From: Eulemur rufifrons
Lineage: Eukaryota; Chordata; Mammalia; Primates; Lemuridae
Direction: 5' to 3'
Length of the DNA stretch: 64,000 nt
NCBI RefSeq assembly: GCF_041146395.1
Contig: NC_090990.1
Span: 43,348,001-43,412,000, forward strand
Position numbers and translations under genes: made by a program. Every line of letters starts with the position of its first letter. Positions within the stretch are counted from its first letter, which is position 1. Shown piece after piece: positions 32,175-43,789 of this stretch. The notes below the pieces were generated by a model, which did no database searches, had not been told where the DNA came from, and saw only the letters and a program-made list of their open reading frames with translations.

Positions 32175-32880
32175 TGTTTATTTAATTATATATATTTAAA
32201 GAGTACAACATGTTTTGCTACTTAGTTAACCCTTGCACAACACAGGTTTGACCTGCACGGGTCCACTTACATGCAGATTTTGTTCCATCTCTGCCACCCC
32301 TGCGACAGCAAGGCCAACCCCTCCTCCTCAGCCTACTTGGTGTGAAGATGATGAGGATGAAGACCTTTATGATGATCCACTTCCACTTAATGAATACCTC
32401 AAATCTACTCTTAGCAAATTTCCACCACACAATATTATTAACTACAGTCCTCATGCTGTACCATCAGATCTCTAGACTTCTTCATCCTACATAACTGCGA
32501 GTTTGTACCCATTGATCTACATCTCCTTATTTTCTCCCCCTCCCCACTCCTGGTAATCACTGTTTTACTCTCTGTTTGTATATATTCTATATTTTTTAGA
32601 TGCCACATTTTAGATCATGTAGCATTTGCTTTCTGTGCCTGGCTTTATTTCACTTAGCATAATGTCCTCCAGATTCATCCTTGTTAGCACTAATGGCAGT
32701 ATTGCCTCCTTTTTTTCAAGGCTGAATAAGATACATATAAAATGAAATACATAATATACATATTATATATATGTACATATGTGTGTGTTTCTTTATCATT
32801 CATCCTTCAATGGACACTTAGGTTTCTTCCCTATCTTGGCTAGTGCGAATAATGCGGCAATGAACATGGGATCATTTCAC
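32175..32880 (-). mobile_element. old L1 (L1MB-like) 3' region, antisense, interrupted by a Tigger fragment
   Basis: 32175-32222 reads as the L1 3' tail complement (TTTAAAGAGTACAACATGTTTTGC); after the inserted fragment it resumes at 32396 with CTCAAATCTACTCTTAGC, AACTACAGTCCTCATGC, ATTTCACTTAGCATAATGTCC, TTCATCCTTCAATGGACACTTAGG and GCGGCAATGAACATGGG. Order runs 3'UTR into the ORF2 C-terminal region on the minus strand. Confidence 0.85.
32223..32395 (+). mobile_element. Tigger-like (TcMar) DNA transposon fragment
   Basis: AGTTAACCCTTGCACAACACAGG and TTTGACCTGCACGGGTCCACTTACATGCAGATTTT are the terminal-repeat end of a Tigger-class element; the GTGAAGATGATGAGGATGAAGACC block is its internal sequence. 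Only one end is present; the other terminal repeat is missing. The 80-codon open frame at 32233-32475 starts in it and is not a gene. Confidence 0.75.
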
Positions 32881-33070
32881 ACATGTTAGGATGGCAATTA
32901 TCAAAAAGAAAAGAGATGACAAGTGTTGGTGAGGGTGTGGAGAAAAGGGAACACCTGTACACTGTTGGTAGAAATGTCAATTGGTACAGCCATTATGGAA
33001 AGCAGTATGGAGGTTCCTCAAAAAATTAAAAATAAAACTACCACAAAACCCAGCAATGCCTCTGCTAGGT
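32881..33070 (+). mobile_element. inverted 5' part of the same old L1
   Basis: TAGGATGGCAATTATCAAAAAG, GTTGGTGAGGGTGTGGAGAAAAGGG, GGAGGTTCCTCAAAAAATTAAAAATAAAACTACC and CCCAGCAATGCC are sense L1 ORF2 3' sequence. It ends at the L1 position where the antisense part (32175-32880) ends, so the two parts lie head to head as in twin priming. Confidence 0.8.
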
Positions 33071-33079
33071 ACATACCTA

Positions 33080-33315
33080 AAGCAAATAACTTTCACTGAG
33101 AGCTTGCCATGTGCAAAGATATTCACACAACTACTATCTCATTTGATGCTTCAGTATAAACCTGCAAGACGTGGGCATCATTATTGAGTCCATTTTGCAG
33201 GGGAGGCAACTGAAGATTGGAGATATTAAAGTAAAAAGTTATCCAGTCAAGCACCTAATAAGTACTGGGGCAAGGATTCCAATTCAGGTCTATCTCACTC
33301 TGAAGCCCACAGTCT
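33080..33315 (-). repeat. MIR SINE, antisense
   Basis: CACTGAGAGCTTGCCATGTGCAAAG, AACTACTATCTCATTTGATGC, GAGTCCATTTTGCAGGGGAGGCAACTGAAG, GATTCCAATTCAGGTCTATC. Confidence 0.85.
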
Positions 33316-33599
33316 TTCACCCAGACACACTATAGCTGGAGGAATAAAAAGCAAAATCTGAAGTGCCCAAGAAAGCTAGTGTCAGTGTTGCTCCCAATGT
33401 CAAAGAGAATTAAAAATTTATGAAGTTGGGGCAAGTATTATGGAGTCATCAAATCAACAAATGCTCTCACCAAGATGGATAAGGTTCTTTATTTTAGGGC
33501 CAAGTTTGTGTGTCATCTGACCAACCATCTGCAAACCCCCCACCACCATCACCAGCCACGCACACCTTAGTCCAACTGGCAGTTACCTATCCCCAGGAC

Positions 33600-34230
33600 T
33601 ACTGCAGTATCTCTCAACAGGTGCCCCCTCTTCCACTCCCTCAGCCCTAGAGAGTAATGTTCCTCATGGTAGCCTGAGTGATATTTTCAAAACATACGTC
33701 ACATGATAGTATTTCCCCTGCTTGAACCTGCCAACAACTACCCACTATCTTAGAATAAACTCTGAACTCTTTTGGGTGGCCTAAGGGGTCCTACATGGTT
33801 TGCCCTCTACCTGCCTCTCTGGCTTCATCTGCTACCTCTTTCTTCCTTGCACTCAGCACTCAGACCACTAAGCTTCCTTCAGATCATTAAACAGGCTACT
33901 ATCTCTCCTGTCTCAGGGCTGTGGTAGGAGGTGTCCACTGCCTGGAATGCTCTCCCCCCTCCCAAGTTCTCCATATGGCTTCACGTGGTTCCTCTGGTCA
34001 TTAAGGTCTCAGCTTCAATGTCACCTCCGCAAACATTTCTCCCCTAGTTACCCTACAATAGCAGCAACCCAACCCCTGTCTATCACATCATCTCTTTTGT
34101 TTTCTTCATAGCACTTCTGACGACGTTTCTTGTCTTCTTGTCTACTTATTAGTTTTCTGTCTCTCTGTGGTCAGCAGATAGTAAGCACCAAGAGTTACAG
34201 GTTTTATGACTAAATACATATAAATAAGTT
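33600..34230 (+). repeat. L2 LINE 3' region, sense
   Basis: CTGCTTGAACCTGCCAACAACTACCCACTATC, CTCTACCTGCCTCTCTGGCTTCATC, CACTGCCTGGAATGCTCTCCCCCC, AGGTCTCAGCTTCAATGTCACCTCC. One of the longest L2 matches in the window. Confidence 0.85.
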
Positions 34231-34234
34231 ATTC

Positions 34235-34985
34235 GAACAGTGTCTGCCTCCAAGGAGGAAGAAGAACATAGGTGCTGGTTACTATCATGTAATTTACGTA
34301 ACTAAGGGAGATGGGAGGAACATTATCCATGGAGAGAAGACAGACTTTCTTCTCTCTACCTTGCAAACGGGCATCACGGGGGAGGCACTATTTTTAAGAC
34401 TGTTTAGGAGAAACACGTAGCAGGAAGGAAGCCATCAGCTGTCTACCCTTGGTGATAGTTACCCTGACAGCAGCTGCTATGGATACATTTCCTGAATACT
34501 AAACTGGGTTCATACAGGGCTTCGGATCCCAAATTTGACAAGAGTCATACTCGGGCCCTGAACCATCAACGTGACACAGCTCAAACAGTTCCCCAGGGCA
34601 AAACAGCACCTGTGGAACCTTCAGTCGACAATTGAGTGTTGAAACCAACAGCTGCACATACGTACGCACATCCTGCTACAAGGTAGGAGGTGATTTGTAC
34701 CAAAGGGAAAGTTTTCATAAAGCTTCTTTTCTGCTCCCCTCCCCACTCCATTCACACTATTATTTTTACAGGCTTTTACTGATAAATATGGATTTAATCT
34801 GAAAATATCACTCTTTCATTTTGAAATCAGGGTAGCTAACATAACTTTGATGATAGAAACAGAAGCAAGTTTTCTTATAATGATGTTAAGTTAATTGCTC
34901 GCTGGTAATGCTTTCAGCCACAAAGAAAGGTTAACTACTCTTCAGGGTACATTTTTATTGTTACTCAAAAATAAGGGATGAGAGA
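34235..34985. other. unique stretch, nothing recognised
   Basis: No repeat or gene. Contains AT-rich segments at 34760-34930. Confidence 0.4.
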
Positions 34986-34989
34986 GCCA

Positions 34990-35235
34990 ATGACCACATT
35001 AGCTTTCATTCACTGAAGGCTGTGAGCCAGGCATTTTAAAATACATCATCTATAAGCCTTACAAATCCCTGCAAAATAAGTGGTGGTGTCCCCATTTTAT
35101 AGATAAAGAAGGAAAACCTCAGAGAGACCAATAAACTTATCCACACTTAATAGCTTGTAAGTTTCAGAGCCAACATTTGAACCCAGGTATGCTTGGCCCC
35201 ACATTCCCCGCATTTTCTACTATATCTCCACCCTA
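34990..35235 (-). repeat. MIR SINE, antisense, near full length
   Basis: CACTGAAGGCTGTGAGCCAGGC, GTGTCCCCATTTTATAGATAAAGAAGG, CCAACATTTGAACCCAGGTATGC. Confidence 0.85.
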
Positions 35236-35239
35236 AAGC

Positions 35240-35805
35240 TCTAAGAGCTGAGGTCTTAGACACATGGACTCTATGTGCCCACAAAACCCCAAAGCAGTGG
35301 CCACATTAAAGAACGCAGCAGTTGGGGAAGCATCCTTCTGTCTGAGCAGGGCACTACAGAGCTCTTTTCTATCTCATATTCACAGCCAAGCTTCTCTACC
35401 CTCCCCCAGAGCAGTACTTAACCAAAAATAACTCCATGACAGGCTAAAATGGAAAAAGCAGCATAGATAAAATATGGCAAGCTGCCCAAAGGGATTTCCT
35501 CTTGGACTCACACTCTCCAAGGCAGTGAATTTGCCTTCAGGTAAAATGCAAAGACATGAGAAGTTTAAAAAAAAAAAAATGAGGCCAGGGTGAGAGTCGA
35601 GAGTCTCACTACGCTGTACTAAACAGGCTGAAGGTTAGTGCTACCAACTCTTGAACAAGAACATAGTTTTTTCTAAGCACTTTCTAAGTCAACCAAAAAG
35701 TATCAATTATCTTGATAATTTGTATGGAAGAAAGTGACATGGCACAGAAGGCCATCATAGCAGTGGCTGCCCTGTGTCTGCACACTCTGGCCAGAACACT
35801 GGCTT
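35240..35805. other. unique stretch, nothing recognised
   Basis: An A13 run lies at about 35567-35579. Otherwise unremarkable. Confidence 0.4.
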
Positions 35806-35809
35806 CTGG

Positions 35810-36215
35810 GCTCATTCATTCCTTCGTGCATTCATTCAGCAAATGGTTCCTGAATGCCTACTCTGTGCAAAGCATCTGCTAGATACTGAAGATAATGAAG
35901 GAAATAATTTGCAGCTCCCTTTCCCCAGAGAGTTGATTCCAGTATGGAAGAGAGACAAGTACACACACAGTTTAATGTAGCTGGATAAACAGTAAAAGAT
36001 GGTACACTGGAGGAACAGTTGGACCAAAGAAGGAAACAACCAACTTTGTGGGGGACAGGGCTTCTTGAGCCAGGTTCTGAAGGACAAGTAAGTCTTTATC
36101 AGAGATTGGAGAACCAGGAAACTATCCCTGGCAGAGGTAACAGGATATGCAAAGGCATGGAAACCAGGAACAAGGTTGACTCCAGGATAAAAATGATTCA
36201 ACGTGTGAAAGGGTT
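35810..36215 (-). repeat. L2 LINE 3' region, antisense
   Basis: CATTCATTCCTTCGTGCATTCATTCAGC, CCTACTCTGTGCAAAGCATCTGCTAGATACTGAAG, TTCTGAAGGACAAGTAAGTC, AGGATATGCAAAGGCATGG in antisense L2 order. Open frames at 35836-36300 and 36019-36261 are inside it. Confidence 0.8.
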
Positions 36216-36629
36216 TGGGGAAAGGGGAGAAAGTCAGGTGCATGAGGCAAATATAAGGTAAAATCAGTACTTTTATACTCCCATTTACCTGGTGATGCAC
36301 TGAAAAGGATCCACATGGAAAGGGAAATTCTTATAAGCTCAGAGGGACACGCTACACCGCATTCTGCAAGGTGGATTTTCATCATCCTCGGATTCCTGTC
36401 CATGTATGTGAAGGACAGATTCTTGGGCAGGTATTTGCCCAGTAAGATTCCTACTCCACTCCACCACTGCCTCATCAAAGAGAAGGCAAAGGCAAATGTC
36501 ACAGTGAATCTGCATCCCAAACAAAGCCAGCAGGAGTGGGAAAGGGAAGTGAAGTTTGAAGAACGACATCTATCACCCATTGCCACATCAGGCACAAGCC
36601 TTCCTCTTGGGCAGCTCATGGCTCTTCTA

Positions 36630-36780
36630 AGTATGACCTGTGTACCTCAGGAGAATTCATGAACATCTCTGCCTTTAGTCTCCTTTGTAAAATGGGGATA
36701 ATGGTGCCTGTCGCACAAGGTTATCATTAGGATTACATGAGCTCTGGCATGTTAATCCCTATCGCAGCTTCAGACACACT
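36630..36780 (+). repeat. MIR SINE fragment
   Basis: TTTAGTCTCCTTTGTAAAATGGGGATAATGGTGCCTG, TAGGATTACATGAGCTCTGGC. Confidence 0.85.
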
Positions 36781-36909
36781 ATTTCCTTACAGTATACGGT
36801 AGTTTCCATTCCTTTCTTCTTAATTGCAGAGTCAATCATGGTAACGGTCATGAAAGACAGTATTGCCAATTTCTTCTATTATTCTTAATAAATGATCCAC
36901 AACATATGA

Positions 36910-37130
36910 ACAGTAAGTTACAGTTTTAAAGGCACTTTAACATCTGTTAGCTAATGTAGTTATATCTCAGTAACCTTCTGAGTTAGATAGAAAGAGTTAA
37001 GAACAGGTGAGAAAGCAAGAGACTTCCTCAAATTCAAATAGTCATCAAGTGACAGAACATGAACTTGAAGTTTCACCCTTTGTCTCCAAAGCCCAAAATC
37101 TTTTGACCACAAGACATTTCCTCTAAGTAT
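36910..37130 (-). repeat. MIR SINE, antisense
   Basis: CAGTAACCTTCTGAGTTAGATAG, GAGACTTCCTCAAATTCAAATAGTCATCAAGTGACAGAACATGAACTTG, in antisense MIR order. Confidence 0.65.
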
Positions 37131-37254
37131 TCTTCTAGAAAAAAACAAAAATATTAATTTGGCAGCCATGACCTACAAAGCCCATTTTACTAAATGCAAT
37201 ATTAGTCGCAATTCCCTATAAAATATGTTAACCTTCTCTTATGGCATAACAAGT

Positions 37255-37395
37255 ATCTTTGTCAAAGCTCACCTGTCCATCTAGAGATTTGAAAGACGGA
37301 GACCGTGTCTTATTCATGCCCATACCCCCAATGCCTGACAACATTATCGTCACACAGGGCAAGTTTAACACATTTGCTGAACGAGTAGATGGATT
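37255..37395 (+). repeat. L2 LINE 3' end, sense
   Basis: AAAGACGGAGACCGTGTCTTATTCATGCCCATACCCCCAATGCCTGAC is the diagnostic pre-terminal block of L2. Confidence 0.85.
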
Positions 37396-37520
37396 TTATA
37401 GGCACTTACTGATTTACAAAGTACTTCCACATCTTTCGACTTATTTGATTTTCCAAAAAGCCTTGGAACATAAAGGAAAGCTGATATCATTATCCACATT
37501 TCACAGATCATGATGCATAG
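37395..37520 (-). repeat. MIR fragment, antisense
   Basis: GGCACTTACTGATTTACAAAGTAC, TCATTATCCACATTTCACAGATC. Abuts the L2 end. Confidence 0.7.
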
Positions 37521-37524
37521 GTCA

Positions 37525-38625
37525 CACCCAGACTGCTGTTGTTTTCTTTCTTTTAAGAATTATAATGGACTCTTACTCCCTCCTGAAACACATCCCAGCT
37601 GAATTTCACACACTGCTATTGGCCCTGCCACACATATCTACCTAAAAGCCAATATAGACACTGTTTTATTATCTTTTGTATCTTATGAAAACACCAAAAT
37701 CTGAAAAACTCTGTGATAATTAGACCAGGAAAAAAAAGCTGTAGCTGAACCATTCACCCTGGAATTACAGTGCGGGATGACTGTTATGTTCCTATTCTTT
37801 CCCTTTCTCACCTCCTTTTGGTCTGCATTGTCTACAGCATGGAGTATTCATCTTCCTCCACAAAAAGAAAGTGCTTCCCACAGAACAGAACTGGCAGGAT
37901 TGCGAGAGCCTCGCTCTCTGTGTTAACCCTTCCTACTTGGTGTTACAGCACACACCTTCTCCTAATGGCCTCCACCACCACTTCTCATCCAGCAGGCCAA
38001 GGGCTTTTCCAAAAAGGGGATCTCTAGTGACACCACTCCCTTACACCAGGACCACAGGACTTCCCGAAAGAACTATTGCACATTCTGTTTATCCGTGTTG
38101 TTTGTGGTATCCAAAATCTATATCCTATCTACCTTTGCAGCCTCCTCTCACCAATTTGCTCTCTACATGCCCTGCCTTCTATCAGACTTGAATGGTCACT
38201 GATTCCCTAAACAACTTCTCTGTGTCCTCATGCCATCCTTGCCCCATCAGCCACTACCAAGGATGGAGACTCCACTTCTTAAATCTCTCCCCATCCTTCA
38301 AGGGTGTTCCCCTGAAGCCTTTCTTTAAAGTTCCCTCCAGCAAGTCGTTCAACAATACATTCAGTAAGAAACTCCTTTATACTCAACAACCTTATCCTCA
38401 AGGAGCTTAACAGCCACTGCGCAAAAGAGAGCCAGCTATGGGAAACCCAACACAATAAGGGAGCTGTAGTGGTGGCCTTGCAAAGCAATGGGCTGGCCAC
38501 TGAAGAGAGCAGAGCAGAGCCCTTCCGGACCCTCACTGAGACTGCCCTTGAGGCCGAAAATGAGGAGCAAGTAAATGCACAACCAGACCAGGCTTGAAAC
38601 AGACAAAAGTCCTGCATCATGCAGT
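37525..38625. other. largely unique; possible diverged L2 near 38125-38290
   Basis: GCAGCCTCCTCTCACCAATTTGCTC and TCCTCATGCCATCCTTGCCCC have L2-like spacing, but the match is weak. Plus-strand frames at 37770-38410 are open without motifs. Confidence 0.4.
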
Positions 38626-38629
38626 TCTC

Positions 38630-38850
38630 CATTCATTAGTTTATTCACTCATTCATTCATTCACAATGTTCTAGAAATGCATAAATAAATAATATATGCT
38701 TCCTGCTCTCAAGAGTTTACAATCAAGCAGGAGAAAAAGAGACATATACACAAGACTGTACCACAGGTAAGAAGCACCTATACCAAGTACTATGAGACTA
38801 AAGGAGAATGACTGGCCCTGCCTAGAAGAGTCCAAGAAAGCCCCACAAAA
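38630..38850 (-). repeat. L2-type 3' end, antisense
   Basis: TTCACTCATTCATTCATTCACAATG, GCTTCCTGCTCTCAAGAGTTTACAATCAAGCAGG. Confidence 0.75.
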
Positions 38851-38894
38851 TGGATATTTGTTAGAGTTTTAAATGACACCAGGAGTTTACCAGG

Positions 38895-38957
38895 TAGAGA
38901 AAAAGAAAGGAAGGGAAGGGGAGGAGAAGGGAGAAGAGGGGAGGACAGGGAGAGAGA
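38895..38957. repeat. purine-rich (GGAA)n tract
   Basis: GAAAAAGAAAGGAAGGGAAGG followed by GGAGGAGAAGGGAGAAGAGGGG; only purines apart from a single C. Confidence 0.95.
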
Positions 38958-39011
38958 ATGTTGTATCAGTCAGATGCAGGAGAAAATAACTATCTCAGTT
39001 ATTTTAACATG

Positions 39012-39026
39012 AAAACTTTAAATATT
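39012..39026. repeat. left target-site duplication of the L1
   Basis: AAAACTTTAAATATT, repeated at 45291-45304 with loss of one A. Confidence 0.85.
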
Positions 39027-39249
39027 TTTTATTTCAGCATATTATGGGGGTACAAATGTTTAGGTTACATATATTGTCTTTGCCCCACCCGAGTCAGAGT
39101 TTCAAGCACGTCTGTCCCCCAGACGGTGTGCACCGCACCCATTAGGTGTGAGTATACCCATCTCCTCCTCCTCCTTCCCATCTGCCTGACACCCGATGAA
39201 TGTTACTACTCTATGTGCACAAAAGTGTTGATCAGTTAATACCAATTTG

Positions 39250-42200
39250 ATGGTGACTACATGTGGTGCTTCTTTTTCCATTCTTGGGATACTTCACTTA
39301 GTAGAATGGGCTCTAGCTGTATCGAGGTTAATGCAAGAGGTGCTAGATCACCATTGTTTTTTGTGGCTGAGTAGAACTCCATGGTATACATGTACCACAT
39401 TTTATTAATCCACTCATGTATTGATGGGCACTTGGGTTGTTTCCACATGGTTGCAATTGTGAATTATGCTCCTAAAAACATTTGGGTGAAGATGTCTTTT
39501 TTACAGAATGTCTTTTTTTCCTTTGGGTAGATGCCCAGTAATGGGATTGCTGGATCAAATGGTGGTTCTACTTGTAGCTCTTTGAGGTATCTCCATATTG
39601 CTTTCCACAGAGGTTGTACCAGTTTGCAGTCCCACTAGCAGTGTGTGAGTGTCCCTATCTCTCTGCATCCATGTCAACATTTATTCTTTTGGGACTTTAT
39701 GATAAAGGCCATTCACACTGGGGATAAGTGGTATCTCATTGTTGTTCTGATTTGCACTTCCCTGATGATTAGAGATGTTCAGAATTTTTTCATATGTTTC
39801 TTGGCCATTAGTCTATCTTCTTTTGAAAAGTTTCATTCATGTCCTTTTCCCACTTTTTGATAGGGTTGCTTGATTTTTTTCTTGCTGATTTTTCTGAGTG
39901 CTATATAGATGCTAGTTATCAGCCCTTTATTGGATGTGTAGCATGCAACCATTTTCTCCCATTGTGTGGGTTGTCTGTTTGCTCTCATGATAGTTTCCTT
40001 GGCTGTTCAGAAGCTTTTTAATTTGATCAGGTCCCATTTATTTATTCTTCTTGCTGCTGTGATTTTCTTTGGGGTCTTCCTGATAAATTCTTTGCCTATG
40101 CCAATGTATATAAAAGTTTTTCCAACATTTTCTTCTAGAATTCTTATAGTTTCCTGCCTTAGGTTTAAGTGTGTTATCCACTGTGAGTTGATTTTTGTGA
40201 GAGGTGAAAGGTGCGGATCCTGTTTCAGTCTTCTACATGTGGCTATCCAGTTTTCCCAGCACCTTTATTGAATAAGGATTCTTTTCCCCAGTGTATGTTT
40301 TTGTCTGCTTTGTCAAAGATTAGATGGCTATATGAGGATGGTTTTCTATCTGGGTTCTCAGTTCTGTTCCATTGGTCTATGTCTCAGTTCTTGTACCAGT
40401 ACCATGCTGTTTTAGTTACTATAGCCTTGTGGTATAGCTTGAAGTCTGGTAAATTGATGCCTCACAATTTGTTCTCTCTGTTTAACACTGCTTTTGCTAT
40501 ACAGGATCTTCTCTGGTTCCATACAAAGCGTGGAATTATTTTTTCTAGATCTGCAAAAATGATGTTGGTATTTTAAGAGGAATTGCGTTGAATCTGAAGA
40601 TAACTTTGGGTAGTATAGACATTTTAACAATGTTTATTCTGCTGACTCGCTGATCCATGAGGATGCTATGGTTTTCCACCTGTTTACGTCCTCTGCTATT
40701 TCCTTCTTCAGTGTTTCATAGCTCTCCCTATAGAGGTCTTTTACCTCATTAGTTACATATATTCCTAGATATTTTATTTTCTTTGTTGCTATTATGAAGG
40801 GTATTGAGTCTTTGATTTGGTTCTCAGTTTGACTGTTGTTGGTGTATAGGAATGCTACTGATTTCTGTACATTGATTTTGTAACCTGAGACTTTGCTGAA
40901 TTTGTTTATCAATTCCAGTAGTCTCATGGCAGAATCTTTGGGGTTTTCTAGATATAAGATCATATCATCTGCAAAGAGCAATAGTTTGACCCTTTCTGCC
41001 CCCATGTGATGCCCTTCATTTCCTTCTCTTGTCTGATTGCTCTGGCTACGAGCAATTCACTACATTGCATAGAAGCAATGATAGAGGTCAACCTTGTCTG
41101 CTTCCAGTTCTAAGCTGGAATGCTTTCAATTTTTCCCTGTTCAGTATAATGTTGGCTGTGGGTTTGTCCTATATGGCTTGTATCATTTTTAGGTAAGTTC
41201 CATCTACATGTATTTTCTTAAGCATTCTTATCATAAAATGGTGCTGAATTTTGTTGAATACTTTTCCTGCATCTATTCAGAGGATCATATGGTCTTTGGT
41301 TTTGTTTCTATTTATGTGGTAAATTACATTTATGGATTTGCATATGTTCAACCATCCCTGCATCTCTAAGATGAAGTCCACCTGGTCGTGATGGATTATT
41401 ATTTTGATAAGTACCTACATTTGATTTGCTAGGATTTTGTTGAGCATTTTTGCATCTATATTCATAAGGGATATTGGTCTGTGGTTTTCTTTTTTTGTTA
41501 CATCCTTTCCTGATTTGGGTATCAGCGTGATGTTGGCCTCATAAAATGTGTTTGGGAGGATTCCTTCCTTGTCAATGTTGTGAAATAATTTCTGCAGGAT
41601 AGGCACCAGTTCTTCTTTGTAGGTCTGGTAAAATTCAGGTGTGAAACCCTCTAGTCCGGGACTTTTCTTTTTAGGAAAGTGTTTTATTGCTGCTTCAATT
41701 TCAGTACTTGATATTGGTCTGTTCAGGAATTCTATTTCTTCCTGATTGAGCCTAGAAAGGCTGTGTATCTCTAAGAATTTGTCCATATCATCCACATTTC
41801 CAAGTTCATGTGCATAGAGGTTTTTGTAGTATTCATAGATAATATTTTGTATTTCCTTGGTATCAGTTGTAATTTCTCCTTTTTCATTCCTGATGGAGCT
41901 TATTAGAATCATTTCTTTTCTGCTTCTCATTAATCTAGCCAGAGGCATGTCAATTTTGTTTATTTTTTTTCAAAGAACCAACCTTTTGTTGTGTTAATCT
42001 TCTGTATAGTTTCTTTATTATAGATTTCATTTATTTCTGCTCTGATCTTTGTTATTTCTTTTCTTCTGCTGGGTTGGGGGTTGCTTTGCTCATCCTTTTC
42101 CAGTTCTTTGAGACCATTCATTAGACGGTTCATTTGTGATCTTTCTGTCTTTTGGAGGTAGGCATTTATGGATATAAATTTTCCTCTTAGGACTACTTTA

Positions 42201-43072
42201 GCTCTGTCCCACAGATTTTGATAACTTTTGTCTCCTTCATCATTCAGTTCAAAGAATCTTTTGATTTCCATCTTGGCTTCCTCCTGAATGCAATAATCAT
42301 TCAATAGAAGGTTGTTTAGTTTCCATGACTTTGTGTAAAGATGAGAGTTTCTCTTGGAGTTGATTTCTAATTTTATTCCACTGTGGTCTGAGAAGATGCA
42401 TGGTATAATTTCTATTATTTTAAATTTTTTGAGACTTTCTTTGTGGCCTAGGATATAGTCAATCTTAGAGAATGTCCCATGAGCTGATAAGACACACATA
42501 TATTCAGTGGTTTGGGGGTAGAATGTTCTGTAAATGTCAGTCAGGCCCATTTGTTCTAGAGTTCTGTATAAGTCCATTGTTTCTTTGTTTATATTCTGTT
42601 TGGAAGATCTGTCCTGTTCTGTCAGAGGGATGTTGAAGTCTCTGGCTATTACAGTGTTGCTGTTTATCATTTTGTTTGGATCAAGTAGAATTTGCTTTAT
42701 GAATCTAGGTGCACCTGAGTTAGGTGCATAAATATTTAGAATTGTTATGTCTTCTTATTGAATTGTACCTTTCACCATTATATAGTGACCATCTTGGTCT
42801 TTCATTACTTTTGTTGATTTGAAGACTAAGTTATCTGAAATCAGAACTGCTACACCAGCTTTCTTTTAGCTTTCATTTGCTTGAAGTATTGTTTTCCATC
42901 CCTTCACCTTGAGTCTGAATGCATCTTTGTGGGTTAAATGTGTTTCCTGAAGACAGCAGATACTTGGCTTGTGTATATTTATCCATTTAGCCAGCCTATG
43001 TCTTTTTAGTGGGCAGTTCAAGCCATTCACATTTATTGAAAGAATTGATAAGTGGGGCAGATTTCTGTTCAT
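39250..43072 (-). pseudogene. broken L1 ORF2 (endonuclease-reverse transcriptase)
   Basis: ORF2 makes the nicking endonuclease and reverse transcriptase for target-primed insertion. The likely start is the ATG at 43072 (MNRNLPHLS, then INVNGLN). The endonuclease begins here with LQETHL, meets a stop at 42866, and resumes in the same frame at 42670 with [16 protein letters not shown] and SDHSGI. The frame then shifts near 41950. The second frame, 41948-41415, carries the linker ([11 protein letters not shown]) and the start of the reverse transcriptase ([19 protein letters not shown]). Back in the first frame, 41005-40634 has the catalytic [10 protein letters not shown]. The C-terminal part is recognisable at 39448-39257 (WINKMWYMYTMEFYSATKNNG). 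At about 3.8 kb the length is that of a whole ORF2, so it was inactivated by point changes and small indels, not deletion. Confidence 0.9.
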
Positions 43073-43389
43073 TCTGTTGAATTGAACTTTGTTGCTTTGT
43101 TTTCTCTCTTGAGACATCATGGTAACTGGCTTTTGACCTTTAGCTTTTGGATGATTTTACATTGATGAGTGTTTACTTTGCTGATCCATGTGTAACACTG
43201 TTTTGAGTACTTACTGGAGGGCAGGTCTTGTCTTGATAAACTCCCTTATTCTTTGCTTGTCTGAGAAGGTCTTTATTTTTTCTTCATATAAGAAACTTAA
43301 TTTTACAGGGTACAAGATTCTAGGCTGGGCATTATTCTGTTTGAGAAGAGTGAGAATGGGCTCCAGTCTCTTCTGGCTTGTAAGATCTC

Positions 43390-43724
43390 AGTCTTGAGGC
43401 TTTCCACTGTGTTTTGTAATTCCTTGAATAAATTCTTCATTTCCACAAGTTCCATATGATTTTTCTTTAATATTCCAATTTCTTTAGTGAATTTTTCTTC
43501 AAAGTCCTAAATTTTTTTGTGTGGTTTCTTTGTGTTGGGTATTGATTTTTTTCTTATATATCAATAAGTTTTCTTACAATCCACATTTGAAATTCTTCTT
43601 CTACCATTTTAGTGTTCTGAATTTGGTTGATATCCATTGCTAGAGAGCTGGTGTTCCCCCTTGGGGGTGTGCTTTCAATTTCATTCTTCATACTTCCAGA
43701 GTTCTTTCGTTGATTCCTTCCCAT
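43390..43724 (-). pseudogene. truncated L1 ORF1 (RNA-binding protein), N-terminal part only
   Basis: ORF1 encodes the trimeric RNA chaperone of L1 particles. The start is the ATG at 43722-43724, giving MGRNQRKNSGSMKNE, then a Pro/Ser stretch (STPPRGNTSS) and 56 codons to a TAA at 43554-43556. Past the stop and a frame shift, a coiled-coil-like stretch (FTKEIGILKKNHMELVEMKN, then LFKELQNTVESLKTEI) is readable to about 43395. The RNA-recognition and C-terminal domains, normally about 180-200 further residues, are absent: the coiled coil runs straight into the pre-ORF2 region. I infer a deletion of roughly 0.6 kb, either private to this copy or shared by a non-autonomous subfamily. Confidence 0.75.
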
Positions 43725-43789
43725 CTGGAGCAGCTATTGCTTCTTACCTTTAGATTTTCATTTAGATAATGACATGCCCAGCTTAGTCT

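Noticed and set aside
40634..43120. Minus-strand frames with reverse transcriptase and endonuclease motifs, as a host gene or retron-like system
   Set aside because: They are consecutive parts of one L1 ORF2 inside a target-duplication-bounded element; stops and a frame shift break it.
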